The notes under the pieces were generated by a model. That model searched no databases. It was not told where the DNA came from and saw only the letters and a program-made list of their open reading frames with translations. A stretch of DNA of 6,157 nucleotides from an uncultured Opitutia bacterium (GTDB lineage Bacteria; Verrucomicrobiota; Verrucomicrobiia; Opitutales; Coraliomargaritaceae): NCBI GenBank assembly GCA_937899295.1, contig CALBPO010000301.1, positions 1 through 6,157 on the forward strand, written 5' to 3'. Every line of letters begins with the position of its first letter. Positions within the stretch are counted from its first letter, which is position 1. Made by a program: the position numbers and the translations under genes. Positions 1-6,157 of this stretch are shown here, in pieces.

Positions 1-266
1 ATGCATACGCCATCTCCATACATAAGAGTCAGGGCAGTGAATACCCAGTCGCCATCATCCCACTTCTCAAGCAACACTTTCTGCTACTCCAGCGTAACCT
101 CGTCTACACGGGCATCACCCGCGCACGGCGTAAAGTCTACATCGTTGGTTCACTCGACGCCTACGCGATGGCGATTAAAAACAACAAACAACAAATCCGC
201 CGCACCCACTTACAAACCCGCCTACGCAGGGCCTGTGAGTGTCAAGACTCTGAGGCCAAAACCTGA
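1..266 (+). CDS. recD2: RecD2-like ATP-dependent DNA helicase, C-terminal fragment (5' end outside window)
   Basis: This is the last 87 codons of a superfamily 1B DNA helicase, read in the frame that starts at base 3 and stops at TGA 264-266. The fragment opens with [15 protein letters not shown] (bases 3-47). This is the motif V region of RecD/UvrD-type helicases, which couples ATP hydrolysis to movement on single-stranded [18 protein letters not shown] follows at bases 84-128, the motif VI region with the arginine that contacts ATP. A final strand, KVYIVGS, completes the RecA-like domain 2 fold. The spacing between the motifs and the short basic tail resemble the stand-alone RecD2 family rather than RecBCD RecD, but the diagnostic N-terminal half is not in the window. 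About 13 residues after RRTHLQTRL look like an extra tail. They run into the convergent ligase gene, with the last 25 bp shared on opposite strands. The helicase identity is firm; the RecD2 subfamily is probable. Confidence 0.88.
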   Translation, partial: AYAISIHKSQGSEYPVAIIPLLKQHFLLLQRNLVYTGITRARRKVYIVGSLDAYAMAIKNNKQQIRRTHLQTRLRRACECQDSEAKT

Positions 267-1870
267 ATCTGACGAAGATCAAGTTTACCCGTTGCCAGCG
301 TCGGAATGACTTCCACCCGCTTGATCTCTTTAGGTATCCACAAGTTCGCTAGCCCTGCGCCATTCAGTTTCTCTCGAACATCCTCGAGCTCCAAGTCCAT
401 TGCGGCCAAGAGCACTAGGGCCTCGCCCTTTGCTTTATCGGGTCGGCCGGCCACCGCGATCATGGGCTGTTCCTCATCAAATAAATTATAGGCCTTGATC
501 AAGGCGTCTTCTACCGTGCCGTGCGGCACCATTTCTCCAGCGATCTTGGAAAAACGCGAAAGTCGCCCTTCGATAAATAAAAATCCATCTTCATCAAACC
601 GTGCAAGATCGCCAGTGATAAACCATTCGCCCTGCTTCACTTCTGCGGTTCTTTTTGGCTCGCCGAGATAAGCTCTAAAAATGTTCGGCCCCTTTAACAT
701 CAATAGGCCAAGCGTGGTTACTTCGATATCTTTCATCGTATTCGGATCTAAAATACGTGCGGCATGCCCAGGCATCATCCGGCCAACAGAGCCCCGGCGA
801 CTGCCTTCCGTCGAATTACCTGGGTAGTTTACGCCATCTGGTATCGAAGGCGTGTTTATACTAACCACGGGTGAGGTTTCCGTCAGACCATAGCCTTCCA
901 GGTATACACTTCCAAAGCGCGCTTCCCACGCGTCGGCAAAGCCTTCAGGAGTTTTCTCTGCACCCGCAACTACATATTTAAGCGAGGCCAACTGCTCGGG
1001 ATCAATGTGCTTCATGTAGGGTTTAAGGAATGTCGGTGTCCCAATGAGAATAGTAGCCGACTCGGCCTTGATCGCTTCAGCGACTTTTTTCACTTCGAGC
1101 GGATTAGGCAGTGTAACCACGCTACAGCCACGCAAGAGTGGGTACCAAAGTGTCACGGTGAAACCAAAACTGTGAAAAATAGGGAGGTTCGCTATGACTT
1201 TTTCCGAGTCGGGTAAGAGCCCTGTGGCATCGATCTGTAAGCAATTGCCCAGAATGTTTCGATGTGTCAGTACGACGCCCTTAGGCTCGCCAGAACTGCC
1301 ACTGGTAAAGAGCAAACCAGCCTCAAGCTCACCGCCCTCGGCGGGAATCTTGAGGATCTTTGCGAGCAGTTTTGCGGGGCACAGATGGATCCAACTAAGC
1401 AGCGCAAGTGCTTTAGCCTTGGGCATCGATTTCATCTCTTCGACGAGGTCAATGATGCCACTCTCTGGCCACGGGAAATGAGGGATCTTATGCTGCACCC
1501 GCTCGCTTGTGAGCAAACAATCGACATCTGCTTTTTGCAGGCAAGTTGCCGCACTGGAAGGGCCCAAGGTAAAATTCAAATTTACCGGGACTTTACCCGC
1601 GAGCACAACCGCTAGATTAGCAATATAAGCACCCAAACCAGGTGGAAACAAAATACCGACACGGGTCTTCGACGTCCAATCAGTCAAGCGCCGCGATAGC
1701 ATAAAGGAAACGGCGAGCAAGAACCCGCTTTTCATCGGGCGACCTTGCAAGCCGCGGTCGACTATCAGCTCTTGACGCGGGCGGCTCGCGAGCGAAATAA
1801 AACTCTCGTAGGCCAAGTGGCTCTTCAGCTCGGGTCGTTGCTGAAAAGCGACTTCATCAAGGTCTATCAT
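242..1870 (-). CDS. Aas-like acyl-ACP/acyl-CoA synthetase (AMP-forming ligase), stand-alone
   Basis: This 542-residue member of the ANL adenylating superfamily probably activates a fatty acid as acyl-AMP and passes it to ACP or CoA. Visible motifs are the ATP-binding loop [11 protein letters not shown] (residues 188-198), YGLTETSP (327-334), TGD with the ribose-binding Asp (419-421), the hinge region [14 protein letters not shown] (435-448) and the catalytic lysine in ATGKLD (K529). The FSKIAGEMV and KGEALVL stretches resemble the C-terminal half of E. coli Aas, the 2-acyl-lysophosphatidylethanolamine acyltransferase/acyl-ACP synthetase. The N-terminal acyltransferase half of Aas is absent: the protein begins only about 70 residues before the first ligase strand (VGILFPPG). 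ATG 1870 is the first start after the upstream obg stop. No in-frame ATG, GTG or TTG lies between them, and no good Shine-Dalgarno is near it (AGAG is 17 nt away). The gene lies 57 bp after obg and probably shares its transcript. Substrate is inferred; a plain FadD-type role is the alternative. Confidence 0.88.
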   Translation of the reverse strand: MIDLDEVAFQQRPELKSHLAYESFISLASRPRQELIVDRGLQGRPMKSGFLLAVSFMLSRRLTDWTSKTRVGILFPPGLGAYIANLAVVLAGKVPVNLNFTLGPSSAATCLQKADVDCLLTSERVQHKIPHFPWPESGIIDLVEEMKSMPKAKALALLSWIHLCPAKLLAKILKIPAEGGELEAGLLFTSGSSGEPKGVVLTHRNILGNCLQIDATGLLPDSEKVIANLPIFHSFGFTVTLWYPLLRGCSVVTLPNPLEVKKVAEAIKAESATILIGTPTFLKPYMKHIDPEQLASLKYVVAGAEKTPEGFADAWEARFGSVYLEGYGLTETSPVVSINTPSIPDGVNYPGNSTEGSRRGSVGRMMPGHAARILDPNTMKDIEVTTLGLLMLKGPNIFRAYLGEPKRTAEVKQGEWFITGDLARFDEDGFLFIEGRLSRFSKIAGEMVPHGTVEDALIKAYNLFDEEQPMIAVAGRPDKAKGEALVLLAAMDLELEDVREKLNGAGLANLWIPKEIKRVEVIPTLATGKLDLRQIQVLASES

Positions 1871-1927
1871 GCGGCTAATGAATCGTTCTCTATTATTTGC
1901 CTCAACTCTTTTCGAGCTATGACTCGC

Positions 1928-2941
1928 CTAGACCTCTACTTCGGCTTCTCGAACTCTGAGCACCTCGACTAGCATCGCCTCTTTGATGGCTTCGAAGCCC
2001 TCATCAGATACACAAGAAATAGGGTAGACCTTGTCTTTAACCTTCTTCTGAAAGGCCTTAAGGTTTTCGGCTGCGTTCGGCTCATCCATTTTATTGGCGC
2101 AAATCAATTCGGGCTTACGCACAAGGCCAGGCATGTAAAGCTTCAGCTCGCTCTTGAGCACGCGGTAGTCGCCGAGTGGATCGCGCCCATCAGTACCTTC
2201 CATGTCGATCATGATGATAAGCACTTTACAACGCTCAACGTGCTTGAGGAAGCGGTGACCGAGACCTCGATTTTCACTCGCACCTTCGATTAAACCAGGG
2301 ATGTCAGCCACGGTGATACGTTCAAACTGCTCGGGAAATTCCAGCACCCCAACAGTGGGGAAAATCGTGGTAAAAGGATACGCGCCGGTCTTGGGGTGCG
2401 CATTTGTTATCATGTTGAGCAAAGTAGATTTACCCGCGTTGGGGAAACCGATCAGGCCAACATCGGCGATTGTCTTAATAATGAGGCGAAAGTCACCCTC
2501 CTCGCCAGGCTTTCCAAGTGTGAATTGCCTGGGAGCTTGATTGGTCGAGGATTTAAATTGCGCGTTCCCCTTGCCTCCCACGCCGCCTTCGAGCAGCAAT
2601 ACTTCGTCACCGTGCTGAAGCACTTCAGCGATGGGGTCGCCCGAGTCGCGGTCCACGACGATAGTTCCGACAGGTAAGCGCAGAGTAATGTGCTCACCCT
2701 TGGCGCCGTGTTGGTCGCTACCGCGTCCCGGTTCACCATTTTTAGCTTTCCAGCCAGGCTTAAAGTGGAAGTCGGTCAAATCGGCGACATTAGTGTCGCC
2801 TACTATATAAACATTACCACCCAGACCGCCGTCACCACCATCGGGTCCACCCTTAGGCTCATACTTGGCACGGCGGAAGCTGAAACAGCCATCGCCTCCC
2901 TTACCTGCCTTAAAACTGACTTTTACCTCATCGTAAAACAT
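1928..2941 (-). CDS. obgE: Obg/CgtA family GTPase
   Basis: Obg is an essential, slow-hydrolysing GTPase that binds the 50S ribosomal subunit and links late ribosome assembly to growth and (p)ppGpp status. The N-terminal glycine-rich Obg fold spans about residues 1-158, with [12 protein letters not shown] and GGPDGGDGG repeats forming the typical polyproline-type loops. The G domain follows: G1 GFPNAGKS (165-172), switch I YPFTT (188-192), G3 DIPG (213-216), G4 NKMD (283-286) and a G5-like SCVSDEG (309-315). Length is 337 residues, ending soon after the G domain in REAEVEV. There is no C-terminal OCT domain and no long acidic tail, as in the shorter members of the family. ATG 2941 is preceded by AAAAGAGG with only 2 nt between GAGG and ATG, a good but close Shine-Dalgarno. 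The usual partners rplU and rpmA are not next to it; a dsbD-like gene lies 125 bp upstream instead. Family assignment is secure. Confidence 0.97.
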   Translation of the reverse strand: MFYDEVKVSFKAGKGGDGCFSFRRAKYEPKGGPDGGDGGLGGNVYIVGDTNVADLTDFHFKPGWKAKNGEPGRGSDQHGAKGEHITLRLPVGTIVVDRDSGDPIAEVLQHGDEVLLLEGGVGGKGNAQFKSSTNQAPRQFTLGKPGEEGDFRLIIKTIADVGLIGFPNAGKSTLLNMITNAHPKTGAYPFTTIFPTVGVLEFPEQFERITVADIPGLIEGASENRGLGHRFLKHVERCKVLIIMIDMEGTDGRDPLGDYRVLKSELKLYMPGLVRKPELICANKMDEPNAAENLKAFQKKVKDKVYPISCVSDEGFEAIKEAMLVEVLRVREAEVEV

Positions 2942-3066
2942 GACCTCTTTTCAGCCTAGTCTAAGTGCATTGCAAATCTAATTCCGCCTAAAGAACCAAG
3001 GCCACGATAAGCTAGCGCCTGAACTTACGCAAAACATTGGACGCTCCTCTCGATCAAGCTCACACG
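2942..3066 (-). other. Spacer between dsbD-like gene and obg
   Basis: These 125 bp lie between the dsbD stop (TAG) and the obg ATG. Apart from the obg Shine-Dalgarno at its end I see no gene, no strong GC-rich hairpin followed by a T run, and no convincing -35/-10 pair. It is long enough to hold an obg promoter, so co-transcription of obg with dsbD is undecided. Confidence 0.5.
2944..2951 (-). promoter_or_regulatory. Ribosome binding site of obg
   Basis: Read on the minus strand this is AAAAGAGG, 2 nt before the obg ATG. It is the only clear Shine-Dalgarno seen in the window and supports the chosen obg start. The spacing is shorter than usual. Confidence 0.6.
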
Positions 3067-5184
3067 CTAGGGCAATGCCTTTTCCACCGCCTGACGAACT
3101 ATATCATTGGTCAAACTCTGCGGCAGAATGGTCACTTCGCCGTCAGGAGTGTATAATAAGTAGAGGGGCACGCCGGAGCGCCCAAAGTTCTCGAGCGCAT
3201 CAGTGATGCCTGAGTCGTAACGTGTCCAGTCAGCCTCCAATGCGACGATGCCTCTTTTAGTAAAAATCGACTCCGTCGTAGCGGTGCGGAGCGCGACCTT
3301 CTTATTCACCTGACAAATCAAACACCAGGTCGCTGTAAAATCAACAAAGACGGGGCGACCTTCGCCCAAGAGTTCGTCCACCCTTTCGGAAGACCATGCG
3401 CCCCACTGCCCAGAACTGTCTGCAATGGATTCCTGATTTCCATAATCAAGATAAACCTCCTTGATCGAACGGACACCATAAAACTGAGAGACTCCAATTA
3501 AAAGAAGAGCCAGCAAGCGAGCGATCCATTGCGAGCGCATTGAACGGGAAGCAGCACCCCATCGTCCAAAAACCCACGCTGCGATGCTACTCAACAGTAT
3601 GACGACAAGCAGAATAAAGATCGCGTCGACGCCACCTTGCCGCCCGAGAACTAACGCGAGAAAGACAAGCGCAGCCATCAACAAAAAACCCATACCTTGC
3701 TTAAATGACTCCATCCAAAGACCGGGCTTTGGTAAGAACGAGACTAGCTTTGGAAAGACCGACAGCACAAAGAAAGGTGAGGCCAGCCCCAGCCCCATCA
3801 TGCCAAAGGTGAGAAGCCCGGTCGTTATATTGGCCTGCACCGCTAGCCCGCTAACCCCCGCGACAAGCGGCCCCATACACGGCGCTCCGACCACCGCCGC
3901 AAGTACACCCATCCCGAAAGAGCCCAGCACATCTTTGCGCCTTGCAACTTTATTATCGGCACCGACGAGGCGAGCTCCCAGTTCAAAGACCCCCATTAAA
4001 TTGAGGCCGAATAAGAAAAATACCGCCGATAGCACCACCACGAAACCAGGGCTCTGTAACTGGAAGCCCCAGCCAACACGTTCACCTAAGGCACGTAGTG
4101 CAAAGAGTACAGCTGCCAGGGCAATAAAGCTGAGCACCACGCCAGCGGTGTAGGCCAAACCGTGCCGCAGCGCATCGCCCCGTGCCTGCCCCGCATGCTT
4201 CAAAAGCGAAAACACTTTAAGCGAAAGCACGGGCAAGACGCAGGGCATGATATTTAAAATTAAGCCGCCAAGAAAGGCTAAGGCTAAAATTCCAGGCAGT
4301 CCAAGGGCAAGCAAGCGCTGTTCAAAGCCGACAAGCTCAAGTTCAGTCAGGGCCGGAGCAAATGCTAACGGCGTGTCAACGATTTCCGCATTAAATTCCC
4401 AAGAGTCAGTGCCCGATTGAAGCACCCCCGAAATGGCCAATGGCTGATTCTCAAAAAACGGCGCATTTAGGGCGAGGCGTAGCTCCGCTCGGTTTGGCGC
4501 TGGGCTGCTCCGCAACTGCTCCGCACTGGGATCGACGAGGCCCTCCGTATCGACATAAAGATATAAATCTGCCGGTAGCGCCTCCCCCTCAATCACCACG
4601 ACAAGTGCCTCCCCTTCGAGATATGCAGTAGTCGCCCAAGGCTGCGCGACTCGCGCCTGGCGATTCCGCGCCTCGGCGAAAGCAGTCGCTTCAGCGCTTG
4701 GTTCCGCTTTGGGCGCGACAGGCAGCACTAGATCGAGCGTAGCCTCTCCTGGAAGGCAGGTTTCTTTACAAACTAGCCAAAAGAGATCGGCGGTGATGGC
4801 CAACTCAGAGCCCAGTTTCAAATCTTTAGGGGCCTGGAAAGTGACGATGAAAACCGCCTCCTCTGCGTAGCCGTAATTCACCAGACCGCCCAGGAAGATT
4901 CGCTCTGGCGCTGGCCATTGTATTTCGCCAGCCTCGATGCTCTCAGGCAGAGCCCAATCAATTGCCGTAGCTAGACCACTGTCGCCTGGATTTTCCCAAT
5001 AAATGTGCCAACCCTCCTCGAGATCGAAACGCACCGCGAGATCGAAGCTCTTCCCCGGCACGATGGCATCGTACTCAGAGATCAGCTCGACCGTCGCGTG
5101 GTCGGTTTGCACCAGCTTAGCAAACGCAAGGGTGGGGAGTAAAAATTGCAGAAAAATTAATAATCGTGTCGTCAGATTCAACAT
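3067..5184 (-). CDS. dsbD: DsbD-family protein-disulfide reductase (thiol:disulfide interchange protein)
   Basis: This is an inner-membrane electron conduit expected to carry reducing power from cytoplasmic thioredoxin to periplasmic thiol proteins. The 705 residues read: signal peptide (1-22, likely cleavage after LAFA); periplasmic DsbD alpha/ScsB-like domain with WHIYWENPGDSG (59-70) and the pair WLVCKETC (C139, C143); about eight membrane segments between residues 296 and 572; and a C-terminal thioredoxin domain. The membrane part carries NIMPCVLPV (C315) and GAPCMGPL (C436). The thioredoxin domain has the active site WCLIC (C621, C624) and the cis-proline loop SGVP (P673). These are the only six cysteines in the protein. 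The N-terminal CxxxC spacing and CLIC centre suggest the ScsB-like branch rather than classical E. coli DsbD, where the N-terminal pair is CxxxxxC. ATG 5184 starts a good signal peptide, though no Shine-Dalgarno is evident. The exact periplasmic client is unknown. The gene symbol is by family. Confidence 0.93.
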   Translation of the reverse strand: MLNLTTRLLIFLQFLLPTLAFAKLVQTDHATVELISEYDAIVPGKSFDLAVRFDLEEGWHIYWENPGDSGLATAIDWALPESIEAGEIQWPAPERIFLGGLVNYGYAEEAVFIVTFQAPKDLKLGSELAITADLFWLVCKETCLPGEATLDLVLPVAPKAEPSAEATAFAEARNRQARVAQPWATTAYLEGEALVVVIEGEALPADLYLYVDTEGLVDPSAEQLRSSPAPNRAELRLALNAPFFENQPLAISGVLQSGTDSWEFNAEIVDTPLAFAPALTELELVGFEQRLLALGLPGILALAFLGGLILNIMPCVLPVLSLKVFSLLKHAGQARGDALRHGLAYTAGVVLSFIALAAVLFALRALGERVGWGFQLQSPGFVVVLSAVFFLFGLNLMGVFELGARLVGADNKVARRKDVLGSFGMGVLAAVVGAPCMGPLVAGVSGLAVQANITTGLLTFGMMGLGLASPFFVLSVFPKLVSFLPKPGLWMESFKQGMGFLLMAALVFLALVLGRQGGVDAIFILLVVILLSSIAAWVFGRWGAASRSMRSQWIARLLALLLIGVSQFYGVRSIKEVYLDYGNQESIADSSGQWGAWSSERVDELLGEGRPVFVDFTATWCLICQVNKKVALRTATTESIFTKRGIVALEADWTRYDSGITDALENFGRSGVPLYLLYTPDGEVTILPQSLTNDIVRQAVEKALP

Positions 5185-5279
5185 GTACAGAGAATGGATA
5201 GCAGTATTGAAAGGATTATTCCAGATTAAGTGTACCTGCCTGAGTTGTAAGTATTCTTCCTGATCCGAGATAATTAAAA
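5185..5279. promoter_or_regulatory. Divergent intergenic region between dsbD-like and SOUL-family genes
   Basis: This 95-bp AT-rich spacer must contain at least part of the promoters for both the leftward and rightward gene groups, because the flanking genes point away from each other. A rightward sigma70-like pair is possible: TTGTAA (5245-5250), an 18-bp spacer and GATAAT (5269-5274). It would start transcription at about the GTG start of the SOUL gene, which is awkward. On the leftward strand an AATAAT lies in the middle without a matching -35. No clear operator palindrome was seen. Confidence 0.4.
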
Positions 5280-5822
5280 GTGCTAAATTTTACTTTCTAC
5301 CTCTGTCTCGCCTTGATCCCAATCATGAGTTCTGCCTACGAACAAGCCTTTGCTAAAACCAATGTGGGTGAATTTGAGATCAAGGCTTTGCCCGCAGCTC
5401 GACTCATCGCGTGCCAGACAGACGCCGCTTACTTTGAGGACAACAACCACCTTTTCCGTCCGCTTTTTCGTTACATTTCTTCGCGCGATATCGCGATGAC
5501 GACACCCGTTGAGGCAGAGATCAATCCTGGCGTAATGTATTTCTATATCGGCGCCGAAGTAAGTCACAACGTGCTGGATGCTACCGATGCCGTTAGTGTG
5601 CACGAATTACCAGAGCGCCTAGTCGCTAGTCTAGGCGTTCGCGGCGGCTACAGTGAGCATAACTTCAACAAGGCATCGGCCAAACTTAATGCGTGGTTGC
5701 TCAAAAACCCAGTTTACGAAGCCACGGGCAAGGTTCGCGGCATCTTCTGGAATGGTCCGTTTATTCCGGGCTTTTTTAAGCGCTTTGAAGTACACATCCC
5801 CGTCCAGTTGTTGAAAGATTGA
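5280..5822 (+). CDS. Secreted SOUL/heme-binding-family protein
   Basis: This 180-residue SOUL (HBP/p22HBP) family protein has an N-terminal signal peptide, so it probably acts in the periplasm or outside the cell. The family fold shows in FEIKALPAARLIACQT (residues 32-47), the hallmark IAMTTPVEAEINPG (71-84) followed by MYFYIG, a central RLVASLGVRGGYSE, and the closing IFWNGPFIPGFFKRFEVHIPV. Some family members bind heme or porphyrins, but the binding residue is not conserved across the family, so heme binding here is not shown. The start is GTG 5280, chosen because it gives a normal signal sequence with a hydrophobic core and an SSA/Y cleavage site near residue 19. Starting at ATG 5325 (residue 16) would remove it. 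The ribosome site is weak (GAG 10 nt upstream). The gene is divergent from dsbD and is followed after 3 bp by a glycosyltransferase gene. Confidence 0.87.
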   Translation: MLNFTFYLCLALIPIMSSAYEQAFAKTNVGEFEIKALPAARLIACQTDAAYFEDNNHLFRPLFRYISSRDIAMTTPVEAEINPGVMYFYIGAEVSHNVLDATDAVSVHELPERLVASLGVRGGYSEHNFNKASAKLNAWLLKNPVYEATGKVRGIFWNGPFIPGFFKRFEVHIPVQLLKD

Positions 5823-5825
5823 TTC

Positions 5826-6157
5826 ATGCCACTCGCCGACTCGATCATCATCCCTGCCTACAATGAGGCAGCTGAACTGCCAAGCACGCTGGAGTCGATT
5901 CGTACGGCGATGGAGGCTGTTTCTCATGAGGGCGAGTGCATTGTCGTAGACAACAACTCGACCGACTCGACTTCTACCGTGGCCCAAGCACATGGTGCCG
6001 ATCTTGTCGTGCAAGAGCCGATCAACCAGATAGCTCGAGCTCGCAACGCGGGGGCAACTAAAGCGAGCGGTCGCTTCCTTATCTTTATTGATGCGGATAC
6101 ACGTATCCAGCCCCAACTACTGGCTGATGCGCTCCACAGACTCGAACAAACGCCCTG
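5826..6157 (+). CDS. Family 2 glycosyltransferase, N-terminal fragment (3' end outside window)
   Basis: The first 110 codons of a GT-A fold glycosyltransferase are visible before the window ends, with no stop. Residues 6-14 (SIIIPAYNE) form the first nucleotide-binding strand, with ECIVVDNNSTDST (37-49) next. QIARARNAGATKASG (68-82) precedes the DAD motif (D89-A90-D91), which binds the metal and the diphosphate of the sugar nucleotide. The protein begins directly at the catalytic domain with no signal peptide or leading membrane segment, so it is probably cytoplasmic or attached to the membrane by its missing C-terminus. ATG 5826 lies 3 bp after the SOUL gene stop, with only a weak AAAG upstream, which suggests translational coupling in one operon. 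The sugar donor and acceptor cannot be told from this half. The family call is firm. Confidence 0.93.
   Translation, partial: MPLADSIIIPAYNEAAELPSTLESIRTAMEAVSHEGECIVVDNNSTDSTSTVAQAHGADLVVQEPINQIARARNAGATKASGRFLIFIDADTRIQPQLLADALHRLEQTP

Noticed and set aside
1..309. A 102-codon plus-strand open frame starting at ATG 1
   Set aside because: Its product is low-complexity Ser/Thr/Pro-rich with no recognisable family. The neighbouring frame over the same bases encodes clear helicase motifs V and VI.
1871..1927. The obg-ligase spacer is open in the same frame, so only the obg TAG separates the two proteins; possible read-through fusion
   Set aside because: Nineteen stop-free codons are expected often by chance, no recoding signal is visible, and both proteins have normal independent ends.
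2942..3066. Possible terminator or riboswitch in the dsbD-obg spacer
   Set aside because: Only short palindromes such as GCTAGC are present. No stable stem followed by a T run and no known riboswitch core was seen.
3584..4153. A 189-codon plus-strand open frame
   Set aside because: It lies antisense to the membrane region of the dsbD-like gene and its product is Ser/Thr/Pro/Lys-rich without any family signature. It is typical of antisense shadow frames over a GC-biased gene.
5631..6116. A 161-codon minus-strand open frame across the SOUL and glycosyltransferase genes
   Set aside because: It is antisense to two well-supported coding regions and its product shows no recognisable motif.
1..6157. 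Mobile element, phage-defence or CRISPR content
   Set aside because: No transposase, integrase, nuclease-defence gene, terminal inverted repeats or regularly spaced repeats were seen. All sizeable coding space is explained by common bacterial families.

Overview
The window holds six protein-coding genes, four complete and one cut at each edge, packed with little spacer DNA. No rRNA, tRNA, CRISPR array, insertion sequence or phage gene was seen. The proteins look like bacterial housekeeping and envelope functions. A RecD2-type helicase, a split Aas-type acyl-ACP ligase, an Obg of only 337 residues and an exported SOUL-family protein would fit a Gram-negative bacterium. From general resemblance I lean towards Verrucomicrobiota (Opitutae-like), but this is an inference. 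A proteobacterium cannot be excluded without a database search.

Layout from left to right. Positions 1-266 (+) are the last 87 codons of a recD2-like DNA helicase. Its stop lies inside the 3' end of the next gene, so the two genes converge with a 25-bp overlap. Positions 242-5184 (-) carry three genes read leftwards in the order dsbD-like thiol:disulfide reductase (3067-5184), obg GTPase (1928-2941) and Aas-like acyl-ACP/acyl-CoA ligase (242-1870). The gaps are 125 bp (dsbD to obg) and 57 bp (obg to ligase). A 95-bp divergent spacer (5185-5279) separates dsbD from the rightward genes. These are a secreted SOUL-family protein (5280-5822) and, 3 bp after its stop, a family 2 glycosyltransferase (5826 to the window end).

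No single pathway unites the genes. The leftward trio mixes periplasmic redox relay (DsbD), ribosome assembly and stress signalling (Obg), and membrane-lipid acyl recycling (ligase). The rightward pair may be co-transcribed. DsbD and the SOUL protein are divergently arranged and both are predicted to be exported, so a shared envelope role is possible but unproven.

I found no convincing new biological system. The most useful points are the edge fragment of recD2 hidden in a frame with no start codon, the convergent 3' overlap, the stand-alone Aas ligase half, and the DsbD homologue whose only six cysteines are exactly the three expected redox pairs.
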